DNA from: Eubacterium sp. UBA3279 | GTDB lineage: Bacteria > Bacillota > Clostridia > Lachnospirales > Lachnospiraceae | Direction of reading: 5' to 3' | Assembly (NCBI GenBank): GCA_002361775.1 | Contig: DETV01000017.1 | Span: 9,917 to 48,041, forward strand | Length of the DNA: 38,125 bases | Part shown: positions 1 through 7,052 of the stretch, piece after piece | Position numbering within the stretch: the first letter of the stretch is position 1 | How the letters are laid out: each line of letters opens with the position of its first letter | The notes under the pieces: model-generated | Told to the model about the DNA's origin: nothing | The model's database searches: none | What the model saw: only the letters and a program-made list of their open reading frames with translations | Made by a program: the position numbers and the translations under genes

Positions 1-47
1 GCCTTTGACCGGGCATATTTATTATTGGATAATGCTACAGATATTTA

Positions 48-1880
48 TCAGCCGTTTTTCAGGTTTTCTCTCTTTCGCAGGCGGGAATCAAGAGTTTTCT
101 TTCTGATTCGCAGACTGGTAGGAGTAACCTCAAGAAGTTCATCTTTATCAATAAAATCAAGAGCCTGTTCCAGACTGAGGATTTTCGGCGGAGTCAGTTT
201 CAGAGCATCGTCAGCGGCAGAAGAACGGGTATTGGTCAAATGCTTCGTCTTACATACATTCAGTTCGATATCTTCCGCTTTTCCATTCTGTCCGATGACC
301 ATACCGGCATATACTTTCTGACCTGGTCCGATAAACAAAGTTCCACGCTCCTGAGCGGAGAACAGACCATAGGTTACAGATTCTCCTGCTTCGAAAGCAA
401 TGAGAGAACCCTGTTTCCGGTAATTAATATCTCCTTTGTAGGGAGCGTATTCATCGAAAATGGTATTAATAATACCGGTTCCTTTTGTGGAAGTCATGAA
501 TTCCCCCCGGAAACCGATAAGACCACGGGCAGGAACTTCAAATTCCAGTCTGGTGGAACCGTCACTTGCCAGACTCATTCCCTGCAGGGCGCCTTTCCTT
601 TCACTGATCTTCTGGATGATTGTTCCGGAGTATTCTTCCGGCACATCGATATATGCCAGCTCCATAGGCTCCAGAAGTTTGCCTCTTTCGTCCTGTTTGT
701 AGATAACTTCCGCTTTGCTGACAGCAAATTCGTATCCCTCACGGCGCATATTCTCAATAAGAACGGACAGATGAAGTTCTCCACGTCCGGACACCTTGAA
801 ACAGTCAGGGGAATCGGTATCTTCTACACGGAGGCTGACGTCTGTATTCAATTCCCTTTTCAGACGTTCTCCCAGGTGACGGGAAGTCACATATTTTCCT
901 TCCTGTCCGGCCAGAGGACTGTCATTTACCATAAACTGCATGGAAATTGTAGGCTCGGAGATTTTCTGGAAAGGAATAGGTTCCGGATTTGCCACGTCGC
1001 ACAGAGTATCTCCGATATGAATATCCGGGATACCGGAGATGGCAACGATAGAACCGATGCCCGCTTCCTGAACTTCTACTTTATTCAAACCGTCAAATTC
1101 GTATAATTTACTGATTTTTACTCTTTTCTTTTTGTCAGGTTCATGGTGGTTCATCAGTATAACTTCCTGATTGACTGCAATCTTACCGTTATCCACCTTA
1201 CCCACGCCGATACGTCCTACATACTCGTTATAATCGATGGTGCTGATCAGTACCTGGGTACCTGCGTCGGGATCCCCTTCCGGAGCCGGAATATACTTGA
1301 GAATAGTTTCAAATAAAGGTTCCATATTTTCCGGTGTATCATTCAGATCAAGAACAGCATGACCTGCCTTGGCAGAAGCGTACAGGAAAGGACAATCTAA
1401 CTGTTCGTCAGAAGCGTCCAGATCCATCAGAAGCTCCAGAACTTCATCAATAACCTCATTGGGACGGGCTTCCGGACGGTCAATTTTATTGATGCAGACA
1501 ATTACGTGAAGATCCAGCTCCAGGGCTTTTTTCAGAACAAATTTTGTCTGGGGCATGGCTCCTTCGAAAGCATCTACCACCAGGATAACGCCGTCTACCA
1601 TTTTCAGGACACGTTCTACCTCGCCTCCGAAATCAGCATGACCTGGGGTGTCAATAATATTGATTTTGGTATCTTTGTAATAAACTGCTGTATTTTTTGA
1701 AAGAATGGTGATACCGCGTTCACGTTCGATGTCATTGGAGTCCATGACACGTTCCTGAACTTCCTGGTTGGCACGAAAAACACCGCTCTGGCGCAGGAGC
1801 TGATCCACCAGAGTGGTTTTGCCATGATCTACGTGAGCGATGATTGCGATGTTTCGGATATCTTCTCTTTTAATTTTCAT
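48..1880 (-). CDS. typA: Translational GTPase TypA/BipA
   Basis: Ribosome-associated GTPase of the EF-G-like family that supports ribosome assembly and stress or cold adaptation. The 610-residue length is normal for TypA. The P-loop AHVDHGKT lies at residues 15-22, followed by a switch I region with RERGITI, the DTPGHADF G3 motif near residue 77 and the NKID G4 motif near residue 131. EF-Tu-like domain II, EF-G-like domains III and V, and the TypA C-terminal domain (GLIGFRGEFMTSTKG region) follow. The start is supported by GAAAGGAAA just upstream on the minus strand. It is transcribed away from the SSB-like gene at 2102. It looks intact, and the family assignment is certain. Confidence 0.97.
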   Translation of the reverse strand: MKIKREDIRNIAIIAHVDHGKTTLVDQLLRQSGVFRANQEVQERVMDSNDIERERGITILSKNTAVYYKDTKINIIDTPGHADFGGEVERVLKMVDGVILVVDAFEGAMPQTKFVLKKALELDLHVIVCINKIDRPEARPNEVIDEVLELLMDLDASDEQLDCPFLYASAKAGHAVLDLNDTPENMEPLFETILKYIPAPEGDPDAGTQVLISTIDYNEYVGRIGVGKVDNGKIAVNQEVILMNHHEPDKKKRVKISKLYEFDGLNKVEVQEAGIGSIVAISGIPDIHIGDTLCDVANPEPIPFQKISEPTISMQFMVNDSPLAGQEGKYVTSRHLGERLKRELNTDVSLRVEDTDSPDCFKVSGRGELHLSVLIENMRREGYEFAVSKAEVIYKQDERGKLLEPMELAYIDVPEEYSGTIIQKISERKGALQGMSLASDGSTRLEFEVPARGLIGFRGEFMTSTKGTGIINTIFDEYAPYKGDINYRKQGSLIAFEAGESVTYGLFSAQERGTLFIGPGQKVYAGMVIGQNGKAEDIELNVCKTKHLTNTRSSAADDALKLTPPKILSLEQALDFIDKDELLEVTPTSLRIRKKTLDSRLRKRENLKNG

Positions 1881-1940
1881 AAATATTTCCTTTCTTCAAT
1901 GATCAAACCCTAATGGGTCACAGGTTTTTCTACCGATACA

Positions 1941-1968
1941 AGTCTATCACATTTTTCCCAGATTACAA
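1941..1968 (-). promoter_or_regulatory. Probable sigma-A promoter of typA
   Basis: On the minus strand a -35-like TTGTAA (1963-1968) and a -10-like TAGACT (1941-1946) are separated by 16 bp, about 60 bp before the typA start. The match is moderate and no other candidate in the gap is better. Confidence 0.4.
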
Positions 1969-2101
1969 GGGAAATAGGAAAAAAAATCGACTTTATAGGA
2001 GAAGGTTTTCGAAGAAGCCGGATTTTTGTCGATGGAAAAAAAGAATATCTTTTCATTTTCCGGCATATATAAAATATATCAACAGATAAATGGAGGAAAT
2101 T

Positions 2102-2752
2102 ATGGAAATGACACAGGAAAATAATAATCATTCATGGGCAGTAGAAAACAATCAGGTGGAAATTATGGGAAAAATCGCATCCCGGTTCACATTCAGTCAT
2201 CAGGTATTTGGAGAAGGATTTTATATGGTGGATGTGCTGGTCAAACGGCTCAGTGAATCAGAAGACCGGATACCGGTAATGATTTCTGAGAGACTTCTGG
2301 ATGTGACTGAAGATTATGAGGGAGAATATATCCATGTGATGGGACAGTTTCGTTCTTATAATCGGCATGAAGAAAAGAAAAACAGACTGGTGTTATCTGT
2401 TTTTGCCAGAGAAGTGGAATTTGTGGCAGATGATGATGAAGATATGAAGTCAAATGCCATCTTTCTGGATGGATACATATGTAAGCCTCCGGTTTACCGG
2501 AAAACTCCTTTGGGCAGGGAAATCGCCGATCTTCTGATTGCAGTAAACAGACCCTATGGAAAATCAGATTATATTCCCTGTATCTGCTGGGGAAGAAATG
2601 CCCGGTATGCCTCTGCTTTTCAGGTGGGCGGTCATGTGTTGATCTGGGGAAGAATTCAAAGCAGGGAATATGTAAAAAGAATCAGTGAGGAGGAGACAGA
2701 AAAAAGAACCGCATACGAAATTTCTGTGAGCAAACTGGAGTATGTGGATTGA
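2102..2752 (+). CDS. Single-stranded DNA-binding-like protein with two OB folds
   Basis: A 216-residue protein that appears to hold two tandem OB-fold (SSB-type) domains. The first spans about residues 18-110 (VEIMGKI start, YIHVMGQF end) and the second about 120-210 (FLDGYICKPPVYRKTPLG, then CICWGRNARYA and HVLIWGRIQSREY, a typical SSB pattern). The second half resembles bacterial SSB more closely. There is no acidic SSB tail for partner docking, so it is probably an accessory ssDNA binder and not the replicative SSB. The start at 2102 is chosen over an in-frame ATG at 2090 because GGAGG at 2092-2096 sits 5 bp before it. Its stop codon overlaps the -35 box of the next transcription unit. The exact role is unknown. 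Confidence 0.8.
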   Translation: MEMTQENNNHSWAVENNQVEIMGKIASRFTFSHQVFGEGFYMVDVLVKRLSESEDRIPVMISERLLDVTEDYEGEYIHVMGQFRSYNRHEEKKNRLVLSVFAREVEFVADDDEDMKSNAIFLDGYICKPPVYRKTPLGREIADLLIAVNRPYGKSDYIPCICWGRNARYASAFQVGGHVLIWGRIQSREYVKRISEEETEKRTAYEISVSKLEYVD

Positions 2753-2777
2753 CAAGAAAATTGAATAATGCTATAGT
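2749..2777 (+). promoter_or_regulatory. Sigma-A promoter of the dapAB transcript
   Basis: A consensus TTGACA (2749-2754) and TATAGT (2772-2777) are separated by exactly 17 bp. The -35 box overlaps the TGA stop of the SSB-like gene. Transcription would begin near 2784, just ahead of a GTAACTGT palindrome and the lysine riboswitch. Confidence 0.85.
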
Positions 2778-2786
2778 AAATGAGAC

Positions 2787-2814
2787 GTAACTGTAAATAA
2801 TATTGTACAGTTAC
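2787..2814. repeat. GTAACTGT/ACAGTTAC palindrome, copy 1
   Basis: A perfect inverted repeat with 9-bp arms (GTAACTGTA at 2787-2795, TACAGTTAC at 2806-2814) begins about 10 bp after the -10 box of the dapAB promoter. A second copy with the same core arms lies at 4913-4943. It could be an operator, a 5' mRNA hairpin or a dispersed palindromic repeat. Confidence 0.7.
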
Positions 2815-2822
2815 AATGAAAC

Positions 2823-2993
2823 ACAGAGATAGAGGTTGCACGTTCTATCAGTACCTTTTCAGATGTATCAGGAGCAGGGGAAGGAAGGGGAAAGGAGAGG
2901 GTGCCGAAGGAATAGGAGACCTGAGATTTTGTTCCTGGGCATAGAGGTGAAAAACCTTATGACTGTCATCGCAAGATGGAGTGCTATCCAAAG
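2823..2993 (+). ncRNA. Lysine riboswitch (L box)
   Basis: This leader aptamer senses L-lysine and controls dapA-dapB. The conserved L-box blocks appear in order: AGATAGAGGTTGC at the P1/P2 start, an AGTACC block, AGGGTGCCGAAGG, CCTGGGC, GACTGTCA and the closing TGGAGTGCTATC near 2977-2988, which pairs with GATAGAG of P1. It lies between a strong promoter and an intrinsic terminator at 3027-3068, so lysine binding should favour termination. The downstream genes are lysine-pathway genes, which fits fully. Confidence 0.95.
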
Positions 2994-3026
2994 AAACAAA
3001 TGAAATGATTTCATTGCGAATTCTTG

Positions 3027-3068
3027 AGAGGTGGGCTTCCGTTGGCGGCACACCTCTATTTTATTTTA
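3027..3068 (+). terminator. Riboswitch-controlled intrinsic terminator before dapA
   Basis: AGAGGTG (3027-3033) pairs with CACCTCT (3051-3057) around a GC-rich loop, followed by a T-rich run. It lies between the lysine aptamer and the dapA ribosome site and would be the lysine-dependent expression platform. Confidence 0.85.
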
Positions 3069-3124
3069 TGATGCCAGGGTTAAAAGATCATAAATCATAT
3101 AATCAAACAGAAAGGAGATTTGTT

Positions 3125-4015
3125 ATGTCTATTTTCACAGGTGCAGGCGTGGCGATTGTCACCCCAATGAAAGATAATTATGAGGTTAACTATGAGAAGC
3201 TGGATGAAATTCTGGAGGCTCAGATTGCAGGAGGAACAGACTGTATTGTTATCTGTGGAACTACAGGCGAATCTGCTACTCTTACAGAAGCAGAACATCT
3301 GGAGACAATCAAATTTACAATTGACAGGGTAAATCATCGGATTCCTGTGATTGCAGGTACAGGATCTAATTCCACTGCCACAGCATTACAGATGTCCGTA
3401 GAAGCTGCGAAAGCAGGAGCAGATGGAATCTTGCTGGTGACCCCTTACTATAACAAAGCTACTCAGAACGGACTGATCAAACATTATACAACAATAGCTG
3501 AAGCTGCAAAAGTTCCTGCAGTATTATATAATGTGCCCAGCCGTACAGGATGCAGTATGTCAGCAGATACGATTGCTCATCTTGTAAAAAATGTAGAATA
3601 TATCGTGGGAGTAAAGGAAGCTTCCGGCAACATCAGTCATGTGGCAGAAACCATGGAAAAATGTGATGGAAAGATTGATCTGTATTCCGGAAATGATGAT
3701 CAGATTGTTCCGATCATGTCATTGGGAGGAAAAGGTGTTATTTCTGTGCTTTCCAATGTGGCTCCCCGGGAAACACATGATATTGTTGAACTCTTCTTAC
3801 AGGGCAGAATCGAAGAAAGCCGCGCTCTGCAGTTAAAAGCAATCCCGTTGGTGAAAGCGCTGTTCAGTGAAGTAAATCCAATTCCTGTAAAAGCTGCCAT
3901 GAATCTGATGGGAATGGAAGTGGGACCGCTTCGTATGCCTCTTACAGAAATGGAAGAAGCGCATAAGAAAGTTCTGGCAGAAGAGCTGGTAAAATTTGGT
4001 CTGAAGCTGGCTTAA
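3125..4015 (+). CDS. dapA: 4-hydroxy-tetrahydrodipicolinate synthase
   Basis: Condenses pyruvate with aspartate semialdehyde, the first committed step to diaminopimelate and lysine. The protein is 296 residues, normal for DapA. The TIM-barrel motifs are present: GTTGES at 45-50, YNVPSRTG at 135-142 with catalytic Tyr135 and Arg140, and the Schiff-base Lys164 in GVKEASG. The same frame is open back to 2981, but that segment is riboswitch and terminator RNA. The start at 3125 follows AAAGGAGATTTGTT and matches the family N terminus (FTGAGVAIVTP). It forms an operon with dapB, 24 bp downstream, under lysine riboswitch control. Confidence 0.97.
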   Translation: MSIFTGAGVAIVTPMKDNYEVNYEKLDEILEAQIAGGTDCIVICGTTGESATLTEAEHLETIKFTIDRVNHRIPVIAGTGSNSTATALQMSVEAAKAGADGILLVTPYYNKATQNGLIKHYTTIAEAAKVPAVLYNVPSRTGCSMSADTIAHLVKNVEYIVGVKEASGNISHVAETMEKCDGKIDLYSGNDDQIVPIMSLGGKGVISVLSNVAPRETHDIVELFLQGRIEESRALQLKAIPLVKALFSEVNPIPVKAAMNLMGMEVGPLRMPLTEMEEAHKKVLAEELVKFGLKLA

Positions 4016-4039
4016 AAACCGAGAGAAGAGGATGAAAAA

Positions 4040-4795
4040 ATGGTAAAAGCAATTATGCACGGCTGCAATGGCCATATGGGACAGGTGATCACCGGACTGA
4101 TTGCTGCTGATCCGGATATTGAGATTGTAGCGGGAATAGATCTGGAAAATAACCGGGATAATGGATATCCTGTATTCACAGACATCTGGAAATGCCAGGT
4201 GGAAGCAGATGCAGTGATCGATTTCTGTTCTGCAAAAGCGACAGATACTCTTTTAGATTACTGTGTGGAAAGAAAAATCCCTGTGGTACTGTGTACTACA
4301 GGACTCAGTGAAGAACAGTTGAAAAAAGTAGAAGATGCCAGCAAGAGTGTGGCTGTGCTGAAATCTGCCAATATGTCACTGGGAATCAATTTGTTGCTGA
4401 AACTGGTGAAAGAGGCAGCACAGACACTGGCAGCAGCAGGATTTGATATGGAGATTCTGGAAAAACACCATCGGCTGAAAGTAGATGCTCCCAGCGGAAC
4501 AGCCCTTGCTCTGGCAGACAGTATCAATGAAGGACTGAATCAGGAATATCATTACACGTATGATAGAAGTCAGGTGAGACAGAAGAGAGATTCCAGGGAG
4601 ATTGGAATCAGTGCGATTCGTGGCGGCACAATTGTGGGAGAGCATGATGTGATATTTGCAGGAGAAGATGAAGTGATCACTTTCCAGCACACAGCTTACT
4701 CAAAAACAATATTCGCCAAAGGCGCAATCCAGGCAGCCAAATATCTGGCGGGAAAAGAACCGGGATGGTATCAGATGAGCGATGTGATCGGATAA
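4040..4795 (+). CDS. dapB: 4-hydroxy-tetrahydrodipicolinate reductase
   Basis: Catalyses the NAD(P)H-dependent reduction that follows DapA. The protein has 251 residues. The N-terminal Rossmann motif is HGCNGHMGQ at residues 7-15. The catalytic/substrate segment KHHRLKVDAPSGTAL carries the conserved His pair, Lys and SGT, and an RGGTIVGEHDVIFAG segment closes the C-terminal domain. The start follows AGAAGAGGA. It is cotranscribed with dapA from the lysine-regulated promoter and is followed by a strong terminator, making a compact two-gene unit. Confidence 0.97.
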   Translation: MVKAIMHGCNGHMGQVITGLIAADPDIEIVAGIDLENNRDNGYPVFTDIWKCQVEADAVIDFCSAKATDTLLDYCVERKIPVVLCTTGLSEEQLKKVEDASKSVAVLKSANMSLGINLLLKLVKEAAQTLAAAGFDMEILEKHHRLKVDAPSGTALALADSINEGLNQEYHYTYDRSQVRQKRDSREIGISAIRGGTIVGEHDVIFAGEDEVITFQHTAYSKTIFAKGAIQAAKYLAGKEPGWYQMSDVIG

Positions 4796-4807
4796 GAAAA
4801 ATAAGGA

Positions 4808-4841
4808 AAGATCGTCTGTAATATGCAGGCGGTCTTTTTTT
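4808..4841 (+). terminator. Intrinsic terminator of dapAB
   Basis: AAGATCGTCTG pairs with CAGGCGGTCTT (two G-U pairs) around a short loop, followed by a T run. Confidence 0.85.
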
Positions 4842-4884
4842 GAAAAAATTTCCGGTATGGAATCATGCATATTTTTTTCTCTTC

Positions 4885-4914
4885 TTGTACATAGTAAGGA
4901 TAGTAAAGTTAAAT
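4885..4914 (+). promoter_or_regulatory. Possible promoter of the lipoprotein gene
   Basis: TTGTAC (4885-4890) and TTAAAT (4909-4914) are 18 bp apart. The match is modest. The -10 box touches the second GTAACTGT palindrome. Confidence 0.35.
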
Positions 4915-4943
4915 GTAACTGTTTCGTATTTTCACAGTTACAT
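4913..4943. repeat. GTAACTGT/ACAGTTAC palindrome, copy 2
   Basis: Perfect 10-bp arms (ATGTAACTGT and ACAGTTACAT) with an 11-bp spacer lie just before the lipoprotein gene. The core arms are identical to those at 2787-2814, whose core spacer is 12 bp. Confidence 0.7.
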
Positions 4944-4969
4944 ACAAATACAGAAAAGGAGATTAAAAT

Positions 4970-5332
4970 ATGAAAAGACATTTGAACAGATGGATCATGA
5001 TTCTTGGAATGACAGTTGCAGTGGGAATAGCGGCAGGCTGCGGCAATTCCAATGATAACAAAAACAAAGATAAATCCGGCGCTGTAGAAGAAAATCAAAT
5101 GACCCCGGAGAGCGAAACAGATAAAAACGGTATGAATGACAGTAATGTGAATGATGCCACTTCTGGAGATACAGAAAATGAAAATAACGGAAAAGATAAT
5201 GGAAATGTGGTGGAAGATCTGGGAGAAGATGTAGGTCAGGGAATTAAGGATCTGGGAGAAGGAGTAGGCGAAGGTGTGGAAGATATTACCGGAGGCGGCA
5301 GTGAGAAAAATAACGCCAATGCCAATCAATAA
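4970..5332 (+). CDS. Small acidic secreted lipoprotein, function unknown
   Basis: A 120-residue predicted lipoprotein. A basic N terminus (MKRHLNRW), a hydrophobic stretch at residues 9-22 and the lipobox IAAGC place the lipidated cysteine at residue 24, so it should be anchored on the outer face of the membrane. The mature part is low-complexity, rich in Asn, Asp, Glu and Gly, with a glycine-acid repeat (EDLGEDVGQGIKDLGEGVGE) near residues 83-102 that may be an amphipathic helix. AAAGGAG precedes the start. I recognise no enzymatic domain. It is a single gene between a terminator and the hisA-type promoter. Confidence 0.75.
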   Translation: MKRHLNRWIMILGMTVAVGIAAGCGNSNDNKNKDKSGAVEENQMTPESETDKNGMNDSNVNDATSGDTENENNGKDNGNVVEDLGEDVGQGIKDLGEGVGEGVEDITGGGSEKNNANANQ

Positions 5333-5337
5333 TCGCC

Positions 5338-5366
5338 TTGCTGTCAGAATAAAATGATGGTATCAT
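5338..5366 (+). promoter_or_regulatory. Probable promoter of the HisA-like gene
   Basis: TTGCTG (5338-5343) and TATCAT (5361-5366) are separated by 17 bp, 25 bp before the start codon at 5392. The untranslated leader would therefore be short. Confidence 0.5.
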
Positions 5367-5391
5367 CAATGCATGGAAAGGGGATAGGAAA

Positions 5392-6168
5392 ATGAAATTT
5401 CGGCCATGCATTGATATACATAATGGAAAAGTAAAACAGATTGTAGGAGGAAGTCTGCTTGATCAGGGAGATCAGGCAGAAGAAAATTTTGTATCCGGTC
5501 AGGATGGAGCCTATTATGCCAGATTATATCAGTCTTACGGGCTTCAAGGAGGACATATCATTTTATTGAATCCGGTAACATCTCCTTATTATCAGGCCAC
5601 AAAACGGCAGGCGTTGGAAGCTTTAGCAGCTTATCCGGGAGGACTGCAGGTGGGAGGCGGAATTCATAATGAAAATGGAGAAGAATTTTTAAGAGCAGGA
5701 GCCAGTCATGTGATCGTAACTTCCTTCGTATTTCGGGATGGAAAAATCTGCTGGGAAAATCTGGAAAAAATGGAACGTGCGGTGGGGAAAAAACATCTGG
5801 TATTAGATCTCAGTTGTCGGAAAAAAGATGGACAATACTATATTGTTACAGACCGGTGGCAAAAATTTACCCAGGTTCCTGTGACTGAAGAAATATTAAA
5901 AGAATTTTCGAGCCACTGTGATGAATTTCTTATTCACGCAGTAGATGTGGAGGGAAAAGCATCCGGAATAGAGGTGGGACTGGTGAAAATGCTGGCAAAG
6001 TGTACCAATATCCCGGTGACCTATGCCGGCGGAGTAGGAAGCTATCAGGATCTGGAGCTTCTTCGCAATGCGGGAAAGAATCATGTGGATGTGACGATAG
6101 GCAGCGCGCTGGATCTTTTTGGTGGAACTATGGAGTTTAAAAAGATTTTGGAAATTATGGAAAAGTAA
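5392..6168 (+). CDS. hisA: HisA, eukaryotic (HIS6) type: ProFAR isomerase
   Basis: Predicted 5-ProFAR isomerase of histidine biosynthesis, a TIM barrel of 258 residues. It follows the fungal/plant HIS6 pattern and not the usual bacterial HisA: CIDIHNGKVKQIVGG near residues 6-20, FVSGQDGAYYARLY, LQVGGGI at 85-91, VIVTSFVF, LVLDLSCRK, EFLIHAVDVEG and a C-terminal SALDLFGG. The two catalytic aspartates would be Asp8 and Asp139. The gene has its own promoter and no histidine genes around it, so it is an orphan. From memory the resemblance to yeast HIS6 runs over the whole length. The isomerase role is confident; histidine flux versus a related sugar-phosphate isomerisation cannot be decided from the sequence. 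Confidence 0.85.
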   Translation: MKFRPCIDIHNGKVKQIVGGSLLDQGDQAEENFVSGQDGAYYARLYQSYGLQGGHIILLNPVTSPYYQATKRQALEALAAYPGGLQVGGGIHNENGEEFLRAGASHVIVTSFVFRDGKICWENLEKMERAVGKKHLVLDLSCRKKDGQYYIVTDRWQKFTQVPVTEEILKEFSSHCDEFLIHAVDVEGKASGIEVGLVKMLAKCTNIPVTYAGGVGSYQDLELLRNAGKNHVDVTIGSALDLFGGTMEFKKILEIMEK

Positions 6169-6224
6169 CATTCGTAAAGTTTACAGTTAAAATTGTGAAT
6201 TGTATATAAATTTTGCAAAAAAAG

Positions 6225-6253
6225 TTGCCAAGTTCAGGATAAATTGATATAAT
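6225..6253 (+). promoter_or_regulatory. Sigma-A promoter of hpf
   Basis: TTGCCA (6225-6230) and a perfect TATAAT (6248-6253) are separated by 17 bp, about 60 bp before the hpf start. Confidence 0.8.
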
Positions 6254-6315
6254 ATAACTACTTACAGAAGTAACGGTTAAACTTTTGTAAAATAAAGGGC
6301 GAAGGGGTTGACAGC

Positions 6316-6843
6316 ATGAAATTTATTATCAGCGGAAAAAATCTCGATGTGACAGAAGGTTTAAAAACAGCGATCCAGGACAAGCTTGGAAAATTAGAAA
6401 GGTATTTTACTCCTGAGACTGAAGTCCATGTTACCTTAAGTGTTGAGAAAGAAAGACAAAAGATTGAAGTGACGATTCCGGTAAAGGGCAATATCATTCG
6501 TTCTGAACAGGTGAGCAGTGATATGTATGTATCCATCGATCTGGTGGAAGAAGTGATTGAACGTCAGCTTCGCAAATACAAAACCAAAATTGTGAATAAG
6601 CAGCAGGGCGCCGGAAACTTCCAGAAAACATTTATGGAAGATGATTTTATGGAAGAAGAGGATGTAAACATTATTAGAACAAAACGCTTCGGTATCAAAC
6701 CAATGTATCCGGAAGATGCGTGTGTACAGATGGAGCTGCTGGGACATAACTTCTTTGTATTCCGCAATGCAGAGACAGATGAAGTAAATGTGGTATACAA
6801 GAGAAAAGGTAATACTTACGGTCTGATAGAACCGGAATTCTAG
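6316..6843 (+). CDS. hpf: Long-form ribosome hibernation promoting factor
   Basis: Binds the 30S decoding region and drives 100S ribosome dimers in stationary phase or stress. At 175 residues it is the long form: an N-terminal RaiA/HPF domain (about 1-100, FIISGKNLDVTEGLK to VIERQLRKYKTK), a linker, and a C-terminal dimerisation domain (about 120-175, RTKRFGIKPMYPEDACVQMELLGHNFFVFRN). The start lies downstream of GAAGGGG. The gene is monocistronic, with its own TATAAT promoter and a strong terminator, which suits growth-phase control. Confidence 0.96.
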   Translation: MKFIISGKNLDVTEGLKTAIQDKLGKLERYFTPETEVHVTLSVEKERQKIEVTIPVKGNIIRSEQVSSDMYVSIDLVEEVIERQLRKYKTKIVNKQQGAGNFQKTFMEDDFMEEEDVNIIRTKRFGIKPMYPEDACVQMELLGHNFFVFRNAETDEVNVVYKRKGNTYGLIEPEF

Positions 6844-6853
6844 TAAAAAAATA

Positions 6854-6899
6854 AAAATGCCTCTTTTCCGTAAATATAAGGAAAAGAGGCATTTTTTTT
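6854..6899 (+). terminator. Intrinsic terminator of hpf
   Basis: A perfect stem (AATGCCTCTTTTCC with GGAAAAGAGGCATT) around a 10-nt loop is followed by a T run. Confidence 0.93.
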
Positions 6900-7052
6900 G
6901 GAATGGAGTTTAGTTATGGAAGAAATACGAAAAAGGGAATATTGCTCTGGTGGGTAGTGTGATCAGTGTTGTGGGATAGATTATGGTAATTTTTAATTCT
7001 GCCAATTTCACATAGCTGATTGTATGTAACGTAGTGAAGGGAGATAGAAAAG

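Noticed and set aside
240..1106. 288-codon plus-strand frame opposite typA
   Set aside because: It is antisense to the clearly coding TypA gene, has no ribosome site and reads as low-quality protein; it is a shadow frame.
2981..3124. N-terminal extension of dapA
   Set aside because: The frame is open, but the DNA is the end of the lysine riboswitch and its terminator, and the family N terminus starts at 3125.
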